64,000 nt of DNA from Catenulispora sp. GP43. Lineage in GTDB: Bacteria; Actinomycetota; Actinomycetes; Streptomycetales; Catenulisporaceae. How positions within the stretch are numbered: position 1 is the first letter of the stretch; every line of letters begins with the position of its first letter. The DNA is taken from the NCBI RefSeq assembly GCF_041260665.1, contig NZ_JBGCCT010000001.1:310001-374000 (forward strand), given 5' to 3'. A program made the translations under genes and the position numbers. Shown piece after piece: positions 16,555 through 25,335 of this stretch. The notes under the pieces were generated by a model that searched no databases, was not told the origin of the DNA, and saw only the letters and a list, made by a program, of their open reading frames with translations.

Positions 16555-19500
16555 GTGAGTACGACCTCTGTCACCCGCGGACCGCGTCGCCCGTCACCGG
16601 AAATGCCCGGCGGCACCGTGGTCCTGCAACCGCCGCCGGAGGTGCCGCGGGGCGGCGGGGACGGACACTGGGCCCTGAACCTGCTGCCGATGGTGGCCGG
16701 GCTGGGATCCGTGGTGTTCTTCTTCATGCCGGGTGCCAATGCCCTGATGATGATCGTGGGCGGGCTGACGTTCGCCTCCAGCCTGGTGTTCGGGGCCGTG
16801 ACGGCGGTCCGGCAGCGTGCCGGGGGCAAGAACCGGCTCGTCGACGCCCGGCGCGACTATCTGCGGCATCTGGCGAACATCCGCTCGGAGGTGACGGCAG
16901 CGACGCGCGCTCAGAAGACGGCGGCGGGCTATGCCCATCCGGATCCGGACAGGTTGTGGAGCCTGGTCGCGCTGCGCGAGCGCCTGTGGGAGCGGCGGCA
17001 GTCCGATCCCGACTTCCTGACCGTGCGGATCGGACGCGGAACGGCGCGTCTCGCGACGGAACTCGTGCCGCCCGACACGGCTCCGATGCAGGAGCTGGAG
17101 CCGATGTGCGCGGACGCCCTGCGCCGGCTGCTCGCCGTGCACGGCACCGTGCCGGATCAGCCGGTCTCGATCCCGCTGCGCTCGATCGCGCGCCTGGTCG
17201 TGAGCGGCGGAACAGCACCGTCGGCGATGTGCGCGCTGCTGGCGCAACTGGTGACGTTCCACTCCCCCGACGACCTCAAGGTCTGTGTGATCGCGGACGG
17301 CGACCGGATCCCGCGCTGGGACTGGCTCAAGTGGCTGCCGCACGTCCAGCACCCGAGCGCACAGGATGCCGCCGGACCGCAGCGCATGATCTACGACGAC
17401 CGGACGGACGCCGAGGCCGGCCTGGAACAACTGCTGGCCGAACGGCCCCGGTTCACGGGGATCGTCTCGCTGCTCGACCGGCCGCACGTGATCGTCCTCT
17501 TCGACACAGTGCTGGCGCCGTCATCGGACTCGTTTGTCTCTGCCTCCGCCTTGTCCTCGTCGACGGGCTCGGCCGCGTCGTCCACACAGCTGATCTCCGA
17601 CGGCGGCCTGCTCGGGGTGACGATCGTCGAGATCGGCGGGGCCCGGACCCAGCGCCCGAAACGGAACCAGATGGCGCTGCACATCGCCCCCGACGGCACC
17701 GCAGCAGTGGAACTGCCGGACGGCCGGGCCGGTTCGGACGGCCGTGCCTTCCCGATCCGGGTCGACACGCTGACCCTGGGGCAGGCCGAGGCGCTGGCCC
17801 GCCAGTTGGCTCCGCTGCGACTGTCGGCCGGAGGCGGGGACGAGCCGCTGTTGTCGGCTTTGGAGTTCACCGACCTGCTCGGGATCGAGGATGCCGCCGA
17901 GATCTATGCGCCGAGCTTATGGCAGCGTGGCTCAGCCTCACCGCACGACCGGCTGCGCGTGCCGATCGGCGTCGGCGAGGACGGCCAGCCTGTCGTGCTG
18001 GACCTGAAGGAGGCCGCGCTCGGCGGCATGGGGCCGCACGGCTTGTGCGTCGGTGCCACCGGTTCGGGCAAATCCGAGCTCTTGCGCAGCCTGGTCTCGG
18101 CGTTGGCCCTGACACATTCCAGCGAGCAGGTGAACTTCATCCTGGCCGACTTCAAGGGCGGTGCGACGTTCGCCGGGCTGGCGACCCTGCCGCATGTGGC
18201 CGCGGTGATCACCAACCTCGCGGACGACCTGACGCTGGTGGACCGGATGCGCGACGCGCTGGCCGGCGAGCTGAACAGACGCCAGGAGTTGCTGAGGCGT
18301 GCCGGGAACGTGAAGAACGTGCACGACTACGACCGGGCCCGGGCCGGCAATACGGATCTGGTTCCGCTGCCGTCGCTGCTGGTGGTCGTCGACGAGTTCT
18401 CCGAGCTGCTCACCGCTCGGCCGGAGTTCATCGAGATGTTCCTGCAGATCGGCCGCATCGGACGATCCCTCGGCGTACATCTTTTGTTGGCTTCACAACG
18501 ATTGGAGGAAGGACGGCTGCGTGGGCTGGACACCTTCTTGTCCTACCGGCTGGGATTGAAGACCTTCTCGGCCGCGGAGTCACGGGCCGTGCTCGGTGTC
18601 TCCGACGCCCACAACCTGCCGAGCGTGCCGGGGTCCGGGTACCTGAAGTTCGACAACGAATCGATGATCCGGTTCAAGGCCGCGTACGTATCCGGGCCGT
18701 ACGGCAAGGCCAGGGAGGTCGCGGCACCGGCGGTGCGCAGCGCGCTCCACCGGAAGCCGGTCTGGTTCACCGCGCTGCACCAGGCGCCGGTGGTGGCGCT
18801 GCGCGCCGGGTCGGCCGAGCCGGATCCGAGCGACCCGGCGTCGGTCACCGCGCTGGATGCGGCCAGGGGTTACCAGAAGACGTCCGCGACGGTGCTGGAC
18901 GTGATCGTGGACCGGCTGATCGGCTTCGGTCCGGCGGCGCACCAGGTCTGGCTGCCGCCGCTGGCCGAGCCGCCGACGCTCGATGTGCTGCTGCCCGGGG
19001 TCGAGGTCACCGCTGAGCGCGGGCTGTCGGCGACACGCTGGCACGGGACGGGTCAGCTGCGGGTGCCGGTCGGCATCGTCGACCGGCCGGCCCTCCAGCG
19101 TCAGGACCCGCAGGTGCTGGACCTGTCCGGGGCCGGCGGGCACGTGCTGGTGGCCGGCGGGCCCCGGTCCGGGAAGTCGACGGCGCTGCGGACGCTGCTG
19201 TTCGCGCTCGCGTTGACGCACACCCCGGCGGAGGCGCGCTTCCTGGTGGTGGACCTGGGCGGCGGGACGCTCGGACCGCTCGCCGAGGTGCCGCATGTCT
19301 CGGCAGTCGCCGGGCGGGCGAATCCCGATCTGGTGCGGCGGATCGTCGCGGAGGCGGTCGGGGTGCTCGACCGGCGCGAGGCCGCCGGTGAGACAAAGGC
19401 TGAGGCGGAGGCGGAGGCGGAGGCGGCCCAGGGGCACGTGTTCCTGGTCATCGACGGGTGGTCGGCGTTCCGGGCGGAGTTCGAGGCGTTGGAGCAGGAC

Positions 19501-20631
19501 GTCGTGGACATCGCGCGGCGAGGGCTGGCATTCGGAGTGCACCTGTTGGCGTCGACCGGGCGGTGGGCCGATGTGCGGGCCCAGTTGAAGGACGCCGTCG
19601 GGACACGGTTGGAGCTGCGGCTCGGTGATCCGATGGAGTCGGACATGGACCGGCGGGCGGCTGCAGAGGTGCCGCAGGGCGTGCCCGGCCGGGGCGTGAC
19701 GCGGCAGAAGCTGCACACGCTCGGCGCGGTGACAGCCGTACCGCCGGAGGAATTGGCCGCGGCGATCGCGAAAGCGTGGCGCGGGCCGGCGGCGCCGCGC
19801 GTGCGGATGCTGCCGTCGCAGGTCGCGTATGACGAGGTGGTCGCACGCGAACGGACGGACGCGGGCGTGGTGATCGGGATCGATGAGGCCCGGCTGCTGC
19901 CGATCGCGCTGGACTTCGAGGCCGAGCCGCATTTCGTGGTGTTCGGGGAAGGTGAGGCTGGAAAGTCGAACTTCCTGCGGACGGTGGCGACGGGGCTGGT
20001 CGAGCAGGTCACGGCCGGGCGGCTCGAGGCGCGGTTCATGGTGATCGATTACCGCAGGAGCCTGATGGGCGTGGTGCCGGAAGAGTTCAGCGCCGGGTAC
20101 GGGGTCGCCGGGCCGGCGGCGCTGTCGATGATGTCGCAGCTGGCGGAAGCCTTGCGGGACCGGTTGCCGGGGCCGGAGGTGACAGCGGAGCAGTTGCGGA
20201 CGCGGAGTTGGCGGACGGGGAAGGACGTGTACGTGTTCGTCGACGACTACGACTTGGTGGCGTCGCCGACGATGAATCCGCTGGGGCCGCTGGTGGAGCT
20301 GCTGCCGTACGCGCGGGATGTGGGGCTGCACGTGGTGATCGCGCGGAACAGCGGCGGTGCCGGGAGAGCGATGTTCGATCCGGTTTTGCAGAAGCTGCGG
20401 GATCTGAACACCGCCGGGTTGCTGCTCTCGGGTGACCGGGAGGAGGGGCCGCTGGTCGGCGGGGCGCGGCCGAGTCGGCAGCCGGTGGGGCGGGGGCAGT
20501 TGGTGCGGCGGCGGGGTGGGACGGTGCTGGTGCAGACGGCTTTGGTGCCGGAACCGCAGTGGGACGCGGACGTTCGGGACGTCAGCGAGAGTGTCGCGGT
20601 GGGCGCGCGGGAGGATTCCGGACCCGAGTGA
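16555..20631 (+). CDS. eccC: Type VII secretion FtsK/SpoIIIE ATPase EccC
   Basis: EccC is the motor of the ESX secreton and recognises substrates. The 1358-residue, unsplit form carries two N-terminal membrane helices (about residues 35-80) and three FtsK/SpoIIIE ATPase domains. Domain 1: Walker A G-A-T-G-S-G-K-S near 499 and V-V-V-D-E-F near 609. Domain 2: G-G-P-R-S-G-K-S near 868 with V-I-D-G-W in place of a full Walker B, common in this family. Domain 3: G-E-G-E-A-G-K-S near 1131 and F-V-D-D-Y near 1225; in relatives this domain binds the substrate tail. The GTG start is supported by a -10 box 6 nt upstream. It ends before a strong bidirectional hairpin. Confidence 0.95.
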   Translation: MSTTSVTRGPRRPSPEMPGGTVVLQPPPEVPRGGGDGHWALNLLPMVAGLGSVVFFFMPGANALMMIVGGLTFASSLVFGAVTAVRQRAGGKNRLVDARRDYLRHLANIRSEVTAATRAQKTAAGYAHPDPDRLWSLVALRERLWERRQSDPDFLTVRIGRGTARLATELVPPDTAPMQELEPMCADALRRLLAVHGTVPDQPVSIPLRSIARLVVSGGTAPSAMCALLAQLVTFHSPDDLKVCVIADGDRIPRWDWLKWLPHVQHPSAQDAAGPQRMIYDDRTDAEAGLEQLLAERPRFTGIVSLLDRPHVIVLFDTVLAPSSDSFVSASALSSSTGSAASSTQLISDGGLLGVTIVEIGGARTQRPKRNQMALHIAPDGTAAVELPDGRAGSDGRAFPIRVDTLTLGQAEALARQLAPLRLSAGGGDEPLLSALEFTDLLGIEDAAEIYAPSLWQRGSASPHDRLRVPIGVGEDGQPVVLDLKEAALGGMGPHGLCVGATGSGKSELLRSLVSALALTHSSEQVNFILADFKGGATFAGLATLPHVAAVITNLADDLTLVDRMRDALAGELNRRQELLRRAGNVKNVHDYDRARAGNTDLVPLPSLLVVVDEFSELLTARPEFIEMFLQIGRIGRSLGVHLLLASQRLEEGRLRGLDTFLSYRLGLKTFSAAESRAVLGVSDAHNLPSVPGSGYLKFDNESMIRFKAAYVSGPYGKAREVAAPAVRSALHRKPVWFTALHQAPVVALRAGSAEPDPSDPASVTALDAARGYQKTSATVLDVIVDRLIGFGPAAHQVWLPPLAEPPTLDVLLPGVEVTAERGLSATRWHGTGQLRVPVGIVDRPALQRQDPQVLDLSGAGGHVLVAGGPRSGKSTALRTLLFALALTHTPAEARFLVVDLGGGTLGPLAEVPHVSAVAGRANPDLVRRIVAEAVGVLDRREAAGETKAEAEAEAEAAQGHVFLVIDGWSAFRAEFEALEQDVVDIARRGLAFGVHLLASTGRWADVRAQLKDAVGTRLELRLGDPMESDMDRRAAAEVPQGVPGRGVTRQKLHTLGAVTAVPPEELAAAIAKAWRGPAAPRVRMLPSQVAYDEVVARERTDAGVVIGIDEARLLPIALDFEAEPHFVVFGEGEAGKSNFLRTVATGLVEQVTAGRLEARFMVIDYRRSLMGVVPEEFSAGYGVAGPAALSMMSQLAEALRDRLPGPEVTAEQLRTRSWRTGKDVYVFVDDYDLVASPTMNPLGPLVELLPYARDVGLHVVIARNSGGAGRAMFDPVLQKLRDLNTAGLLLSGDREEGPLVGGARPSRQPVGRGQLVRRRGGTVLVQTALVPEPQWDADVRDVSESVAVGAREDSGPE

Positions 20632-20643
20632 GCATGGACATGA

Positions 20644-20675
20644 CGCGGAGCCCCAACAAGGGTTGGGGCTCCGCG
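20644..20675. terminator. Bidirectional terminator hairpin after eccC
   Basis: A 14-bp perfect stem (20644-20657 with 20662-20675) and a 4-nt loop lie between the convergent ends of eccC and the HAAS-domain gene. Confidence 0.75.
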
Positions 20676-20686
20676 CCGGTGACAGC

Positions 20687-21913
20687 TCAGGGGGCTGAGG
20701 TGCTCGACATCGGCTGGGCCGGCGAGGAGATGGGCGCGACGTAGCCGGACCAGCTGCTGGACTCGACCGGCGTGGGTGTGGCGCTACCGCCGTGGGCGCT
20801 CGACGAGCTGCTCGCGACGACAAGGCCGGCGGCCGCGAGCACGCCGACCGCTCCGACGCCGGCCATGACGGCGAGCGCCACGCGGGACGCAGCGGGGCCG
20901 GGGCGCCGGCGCGCGCGGTTGACGAGGTAGACGGTGGTCACGGCCGGTGCGATCACGACGACGGCGGGGACGAGGGCGGCCAGCCAGCCGGGCGGGTTCC
21001 AGCCGGTGTGGATGGTCTGGCAGGGGCTGTCGGGGACGCATTGGGAGCGGGAGCCGGCGTGCGCGGCGGCGAAGGCGAGCAGGCCGCCGGCTATGCCGCC
21101 CGGCAGGACGAGTGTGCCGACCAGCTTCTCAAGGCGAGACCAGCGTGTGGAAGTCCAGAGGAGGACCGCGCCGACGAGCCAGCCGATGCCGGCGAGGAAG
21201 CCGCCGAGCAGGAGGAGGGCGACGGCGGTGAGGTCGAGGGTCCCGAGGGGATAGGGGGCTGCAGGCGCAGGCCCTGGCGCTGGGGCATAGGCGGGTTCGG
21301 GGAGTGGGGCCAGAGAGGGGTCGTCGCTGAGGGCTGCGGCGACGATCTCGCTGGGTTCGCCGAGAGCGGCGAGCATGGCGCGGACCTGGGACAGGTCGGG
21401 TGTGGAGGCGCGGTCGGACGGTGATGCGGCGGCGTTGGGCCCGGTAGCAAGATCCTGAGAACCATTGAATGTGGGACCGGAGGAACGCTCGGCAGACAAG
21501 TCGGCGGCCGAACCGGTGCCCACGGCAGCCAGGTCATCACGATCACCGAGGCTCGCAGCACCGGCCAAGTCGCCAGAGGCCTCCGGGGCACCGCCGGCAC
21601 CGCCGAGGTCGACAGGATCGCCACCGGGATCGCTCACGCCGGCAGCAGCACCGCCGGCAGCACCGAAGTCGACCACATCGCCACCCGGAGCGCTCACGCC
21701 GACAGCACCAAGGCCGACCCGATCGCCACCGGGATCGCTCACGCCGGCAGCAGCACCGCCAGCCCCCGCCTCCCGCATCTCGGCGAGCGCCACCTCGATG
21801 TGGCTGCGCACGTCCTCCAGCAGCTCGGTGCGGGCGTTCCAGGGCAGGCGGGCTGCCTCGCGGGCGAGTTCCGCCAGGTAGGTGTTGATCAGGTCGTCTG
21901 TCGCGGTGCTCAT
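20687..21913 (-). CDS. HAAS-domain membrane protein with Gly-Asp-rich repeat linker
   Basis: A 408-residue protein translated from an ATG overlapping the PadR stop (ATGA). Residues 1-45 (L-I-N-T-Y-L-A-E-L-A-R-E and L-L-E-D-V-R-S-H-I-E) match the HAAS/DUF1700-type domain that often accompanies PadR regulators. A long low-complexity linker follows, repeating G-V-S-D-P-G-G-D, G-V-S-A-P-G-G-D and similar units. The C-terminal half has about four membrane helices and an exposed Cys pair (C-V-P-D-S-P-C). PadR-HAAS pairs are thought to form signalling units in which the HAAS protein senses at the membrane. Its place inside the ESX locus suggests, but does not show, a link to secretion. Confidence 0.75.
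   Translation of the reverse strand: MSTATDDLINTYLAELAREAARLPWNARTELLEDVRSHIEVALAEMREAGAGGAAAGVSDPGGDRVGLGAVGVSAPGGDVVDFGAAGGAAAGVSDPGGDPVDLGGAGGAPEASGDLAGAASLGDRDDLAAVGTGSAADLSAERSSGPTFNGSQDLATGPNAAASPSDRASTPDLSQVRAMLAALGEPSEIVAAALSDDPSLAPLPEPAYAPAPGPAPAAPYPLGTLDLTAVALLLLGGFLAGIGWLVGAVLLWTSTRWSRLEKLVGTLVLPGGIAGGLLAFAAAHAGSRSQCVPDSPCQTIHTGWNPPGWLAALVPAVVVIAPAVTTVYLVNRARRRPGPAASRVALAVMAGVGAVGVLAAAGLVVASSSSSAHGGSATPTPVESSSWSGYVAPISSPAQPMSSTSAP
21616..21760. repeat. Intragenic repeats in the HAAS-protein linker
   Basis: A 40-bp sequence at 21616-21655 recurs without change at 21721-21760, with a diverged copy beginning near 21676. All are in frame and encode the Gly/Asp-rich linker. Repeat number probably varies between strains. 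Confidence 0.8.
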
Positions 21914-22266
21914 TTCCCCACGCTCCCGTCCTGGGAAAGGAAGTACTCGACGCCGTCGCGGAAGCGGCTCCACTCGGCGGTGAACTCGTCCAGTGCCTTC
22001 ACGCCTTCGGGGGTGAGGCTGTAGTAGCGGCGGGGCGGGCCGTTGGGTGATTCCTGCCAGGCCGTTTCGACCAGGCGGTCTTTGCGGAGGCGCGAGAGCA
22101 GGGGGTAGATCGTGCCCTCGCTGGTGACCAGGGCGTCGACCGCACCGAGTTCGCGGAGGAGTTCTACGCCGTAGCGCTCGCCGTCTCGGAGGAGGGCCAT
22201 GACGCAGTACTCGAGGACTCCGCGTCGCATCTGGCTGACCGCCTTTGCTGCACCGCCAGGTTCCAT
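21910..22266 (-). CDS. PadR-family transcriptional regulator
   Basis: A 118-residue PadR protein: winged helix with R-R-G-V-L-E-Y-C-V-M-A-L-L, G-E-R-Y-G-V-E-L-L-R-E-L, S-E-G-T-I-Y-P-L-L-S-R-L and the wing P-R-R-Y-Y-S-L-T-P-E-G, followed by a short dimerisation helix. It is translationally coupled to the HAAS-domain gene. TACCTT 7 nt before the ATG at 22266 supports that start, although the Met at residue 13 would be the more usual family start. It probably regulates its own operon, and possibly neighbouring secretion genes. Confidence 0.9.
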   Translation of the reverse strand: MEPGGAAKAVSQMRRGVLEYCVMALLRDGERYGVELLRELGAVDALVTSEGTIYPLLSRLRKDRLVETAWQESPNGPPRRYYSLTPEGVKALDEFTAEWSRFRDGVEYFLSQDGSVGK

Positions 22267-22273
22267 GTGTCAC

Positions 22274-22279
22274 AAGGTA
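22274..22279 (-). promoter_or_regulatory. -10 box of the PadR-HAAS operon (leaderless)
   Basis: On the minus strand TACCTT is followed by 7 nt and the ATG of the PadR gene. No Shine-Dalgarno sequence is visible. Confidence 0.45.
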
Positions 22280-22339
22280 CTCAGTGTGGCAGGGTTCGAC
22301 AACCGACTGGCGAGTGGCGAGGACCGGTTGGAAGGAAGC

Positions 22340-23815
22340 TCAGGAAGTGGAACTAGCAGGACCGGCAGAACCGGCAGTATCGGAGGGACTTGCGGAATCG
22401 CCGGCACGAGCGGCATCCGTGACACCGCCGTCAGCAGGCTGGCTGGCCTTGACCGGATCCAGCGCCGGCCCCAGCGGCACCAACCGCAGCCACGGCGCCG
22501 GCACCTCACACGAAGCGTTCCCGTCGTAGCCCAACCGCATCGCCGCCGCGCCGACCAGCTGATAGCGCAGACCGGTGTCCGCCACCAGGTAGTCGGGAGC
22601 CGTCGCCGGGTCGCTGCCGGACTCGCGCACGATCGTCCCGTGCCCAGAGCGCACCACCACGACCTCGCCGCCGGTACCCAGGGGCTGCGGCAGCGACGAG
22701 CGCACCGCCACCTCCATGTGCGCGCGTCCCTGCTGGTCGAAGACCCCGGAGAACGTCGCGCACAGAACCGCGGCACCGCCGACAGCGCTCTGCGAAGCCC
22801 CGGAGAAGCGCGGCGGGAGGGCCGGCCATGACAGTGTCTGCGAGGCTGCGGTCGTCACCAGCATGTCCGGTGTCACCTTGCCCGGCGGCAGGGTGGTCTC
22901 CGTGAACTTGAACTCGGCCAGACGCGGATCGCGCCGGTAGAGCTCGTACATCGTCGGCGTGACGGCCGCGATGCCGTCCCCGGTCACGATGTAGTACTCC
23001 GCGACCGCGCCGTCGGGTCCGAGGGTGCGGCCGAACATGCCGATGCGGTTGAAGCCGTCGGGTGCGGGGCGGGGGTCCGGGCCGCCGTAGTGGCCGGAGA
23101 TGGTCGGCACGCCCAGGACGTCGCCTGCCGACAGGCCGCCCAGCCAGGTCTCCGGGACGTGTCGTGGCTTCACCGTGCCGGTGCCGAAGGCCGCCGCGAC
23201 CGAGGCTCGGTCGCCGACCCGGTACTTCAGGCCGTCCTCGACCACCCATTGCTGGCCCGATTCGTCCTGGACCAGGAGTGCGTCAGGGCCCGACAACACG
23301 CCGGGGTCGGTAGGGCCGCCGACCGTGAAGCCGATCTCGACCGCCGTCTTAGCGGCCGGTGTCACGCAGGCCGACCAGTCCTTCAAGTCCAGGTCACCGG
23401 CGGCCGGCAGCGAGCCCGGGACCCTCGCCAGGCCTACCGTCGGCCCCACATGCTGCAGAAACGGTGCCAACTGCGAGGGCTTCGGCTGCGCCACCTTCGG
23501 CATCGGGCCGAGCATCAGCTGTGCCGATGTCGAGTTCAGGACCGGGTGCAGGCGTCCGTCGAGCATCACGTACTGCGTGCCCGAGCCGTCGGCGATCAGG
23601 TCCTTCTGCCACTCGTTCTTCGACCGCGGATGGAGGTAGCCGACGACACCGGCCGTCCCGAGGGCGACCACGACCACGATCGCGGCCACGAGCGTCGCCC
23701 GGAACGGCCGCGGCGCCCCTTCGCCGACGCCGTCCGCACCCGGCCGCAGCAGCGCTCCGATGACCCGGCGCCGCGAGAACTCCGCCGCGGTCAGCTGCTC
23801 CTTTCGCGTCGCCAT
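22340..23815 (-). CDS. eccB: Type VII secretion protein EccB
   Basis: EccB is a single-span core component whose large domain is periplasmic. The 491-residue protein opens with the family signature Q-L-T-A-A-E-F-S-R-R-R-V-I-G-A-L-L. One membrane helix (about 42-62) and the extracytoplasmic repeat domain follow, with the R-L-H-P-V-L-N-S-T-S-A segment near residue 107 and conserved Cys residues. The Ser/Ala/Gly-rich end (last 35 residues) looks disordered. The ATG at 23815 is only 20 bp from the divergent eccE start, with a -10-like box 7 nt upstream, so a leaderless transcript is likely. Confidence 0.93.
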   Translation of the reverse strand: MATRKEQLTAAEFSRRRVIGALLRPGADGVGEGAPRPFRATLVAAIVVVVALGTAGVVGYLHPRSKNEWQKDLIADGSGTQYVMLDGRLHPVLNSTSAQLMLGPMPKVAQPKPSQLAPFLQHVGPTVGLARVPGSLPAAGDLDLKDWSACVTPAAKTAVEIGFTVGGPTDPGVLSGPDALLVQDESGQQWVVEDGLKYRVGDRASVAAAFGTGTVKPRHVPETWLGGLSAGDVLGVPTISGHYGGPDPRPAPDGFNRIGMFGRTLGPDGAVAEYYIVTGDGIAAVTPTMYELYRRDPRLAEFKFTETTLPPGKVTPDMLVTTAASQTLSWPALPPRFSGASQSAVGGAAVLCATFSGVFDQQGRAHMEVAVRSSLPQPLGTGGEVVVVRSGHGTIVRESGSDPATAPDYLVADTGLRYQLVGAAAMRLGYDGNASCEVPAPWLRLVPLGPALDPVKASQPADGGVTDAARAGDSASPSDTAGSAGPASSTS

Positions 23816-23821
23816 TCCCCG

Positions 23822-23828
23822 TACGATA
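23822..23828. promoter_or_regulatory. Shared divergent -10 element for eccB and eccE
   Basis: The palindrome GTACGATAC (23821-23829) gives TACGAT on the plus strand, 8 nt before the eccE ATG, and TATCGT on the minus strand, 7 nt before the eccB ATG. There is room for no other promoter in the 20-bp gap. Two leaderless transcripts from one overlapping -10 is the simplest model. Confidence 0.5.
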
Positions 23829-23835
23829 CGTCCTC

Positions 23836-25266
23836 ATGCGGACCTTCGCTGGCATGGGTCTGGTGCCGGCGGGCCAGTTCACCGCCGCGAGTGGCGTGGC
23901 CGCGGCCTGGCGCCTGCGCACCCGTCGAAAGCAGCCGGAAACGGCGGTCGCCGAAACACCATCGATGGCGTTGAGACTCGGCGGCAACAGCGCAGGTATC
24001 GCAGGATCGGATGATCAAAGGCCGCGCAACGGCCGGGACAAGAGCTCGAACACTTCGAAGCGATCCAGGCCGCCGATCCCCGATCACGTCAGCACGGTCC
24101 TGGAGATCGAGCCGGTCGACGCCGTCCTGTGCTCGGCCGACCCTCCGGTCCCGATCCCGCCCGAGATCCTGGCCGGCCTGCACGAGGACCCGCTGCTCGG
24201 GCTGGCCGACGTGCGGCTGGTCCAGCATGTCCAGCCGACCGGCGCCGGACTCCCGGAACGCTCCCAGGCCGGCGCCTCGTACCAGAGCCTCAACCAGGAC
24301 GTCGCCCGCCGCCTCGGCACCGATCCCGTCCCGGCTACCCGCCTGACCTGGCTGGCGTTCCGTCTGGAGCTGCCCGGCAGCCGCCGTCATGCCCTGGCCG
24401 CCCGGGCCGCAGGTCCGATCCTGGCGCGCGGCGGCGGCATCGCGGGAGCGCACCGGACGCTCGACAAGGCGGCCCGGGCCGCGTCGGCGAAGCTCGCGCT
24501 CGCCGGCTATCGCACGATCACCCTCGCCGACAGCGACTACACAACGAGCCCAGACGGCGGTTACCGGCCCGGTTCCGGCAGCGACCTGGCCCAGACCCAT
24601 GACGGTTCATATACAGGTACAAATACGGCCCCCGGCACCAGGGCAACTCCGGGCGGCGTGCTGATCGGGATGGACCCGGCCCATCGTCCGGTGACCCTCG
24701 GCCTGTTCCACCGCAGGACCCTGAGTACCGCGATCATCGGCAGCCTGCACCTCGCCCAGATACTGGCTCTGCGCTGCGCCGCGGTGGGTGCCCGGGTGAT
24801 TGTCGAAACCGCGCGCCAGGCCGAGTGGGACGCGGTCCTGCTGCACTCCGGTCTGGACGCCGCACGTCTGATCGTCCAACCAGTCGGACGTCCCGTCGGC
24901 CATCCCGGCTGGCCCATGCCGAGCATGGCCACGCCGCTGCTCGTCCTGCGGGACTGCGGCGCCCGCCCGCCCTACGCGGAAGTGCCCCGCGGGCCCTGGA
25001 CCTCGATCGTCACCCTGCTCCCCTATTTCGATCCGCGCACCGCCGGCTATCTCCGGGACGCGGATCTGGTGGGGCTGCAACGGTTGCCGCGCGAGGAAGC
25101 GGCGATGGCGCGGCACGTGCTGTCGCTGCCCGACAAAGACACCGCCGCCCTGGCCGACCTACCCGATCCGATGGTTCTGTGGCGTTCCCGGAAACGGACC
25201 ATGCGCTATTGCGAGTTCGCGCCGACGAAGTGGGAGGAAGCCTTTCTCGGCGAGCCTGTGCGATGA
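23836..25266 (+). CDS. eccE: Type VII secretion protein EccE-like
   Basis: This 476-residue protein resembles actinobacterial EccE, the peripheral scaffold of the ESX complex, in its position opposite eccB and in its C-terminal domain (T-R-L-T-W-L-A-F-R, G-A-H-R-T-L-D-K-A-A, V-T-L-G-L-F-H and later L-P-Y-F-D-P-R segments). EccE proteins normally begin with two membrane helices. Here residues 1-27 are only mildly hydrophobic, and a basic W-R-L-R-T-R-R-K follows, so membrane insertion is uncertain. The ATG at 23836 is fixed by the -10 box 8 nt upstream. The call rests on context as well as sequence. Confidence 0.75.
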   Translation: MRTFAGMGLVPAGQFTAASGVAAAWRLRTRRKQPETAVAETPSMALRLGGNSAGIAGSDDQRPRNGRDKSSNTSKRSRPPIPDHVSTVLEIEPVDAVLCSADPPVPIPPEILAGLHEDPLLGLADVRLVQHVQPTGAGLPERSQAGASYQSLNQDVARRLGTDPVPATRLTWLAFRLELPGSRRHALAARAAGPILARGGGIAGAHRTLDKAARAASAKLALAGYRTITLADSDYTTSPDGGYRPGSGSDLAQTHDGSYTGTNTAPGTRATPGGVLIGMDPAHRPVTLGLFHRRTLSTAIIGSLHLAQILALRCAAVGARVIVETARQAEWDAVLLHSGLDAARLIVQPVGRPVGHPGWPMPSMATPLLVLRDCGARPPYAEVPRGPWTSIVTLLPYFDPRTAGYLRDADLVGLQRLPREEAAMARHVLSLPDKDTAALADLPDPMVLWRSRKRTMRYCEFAPTKWEEAFLGEPVR

Positions 25267-25323
25267 GGCTTTGACCGCTTGCCGCGTCCGCCTGAGCACG
25301 GCCCCGGCAAAGATCGGGCAGCG

Positions 25324-25329
25324 TAGGGT
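25324..25329 (+). promoter_or_regulatory. -10 box of the M20 peptidase gene (leaderless)
   Basis: TAGGGT ends 6 nt before the ATG at 25336. Confidence 0.5.
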
Positions 25330-25335
25330 TGGGGC

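Noticed and set aside
14622-19016. A 1,464-codon open frame on the plus strand crossing eccD and eccC
   Set aside because: It runs antisense through eccD and out of frame through eccC, has shadow-type composition and no recognisable domain.
21616-21760. 40-bp direct repeats as mobile-element ends
   Set aside because: They are in-frame linker repeats inside the HAAS-domain gene and flank no transposase.
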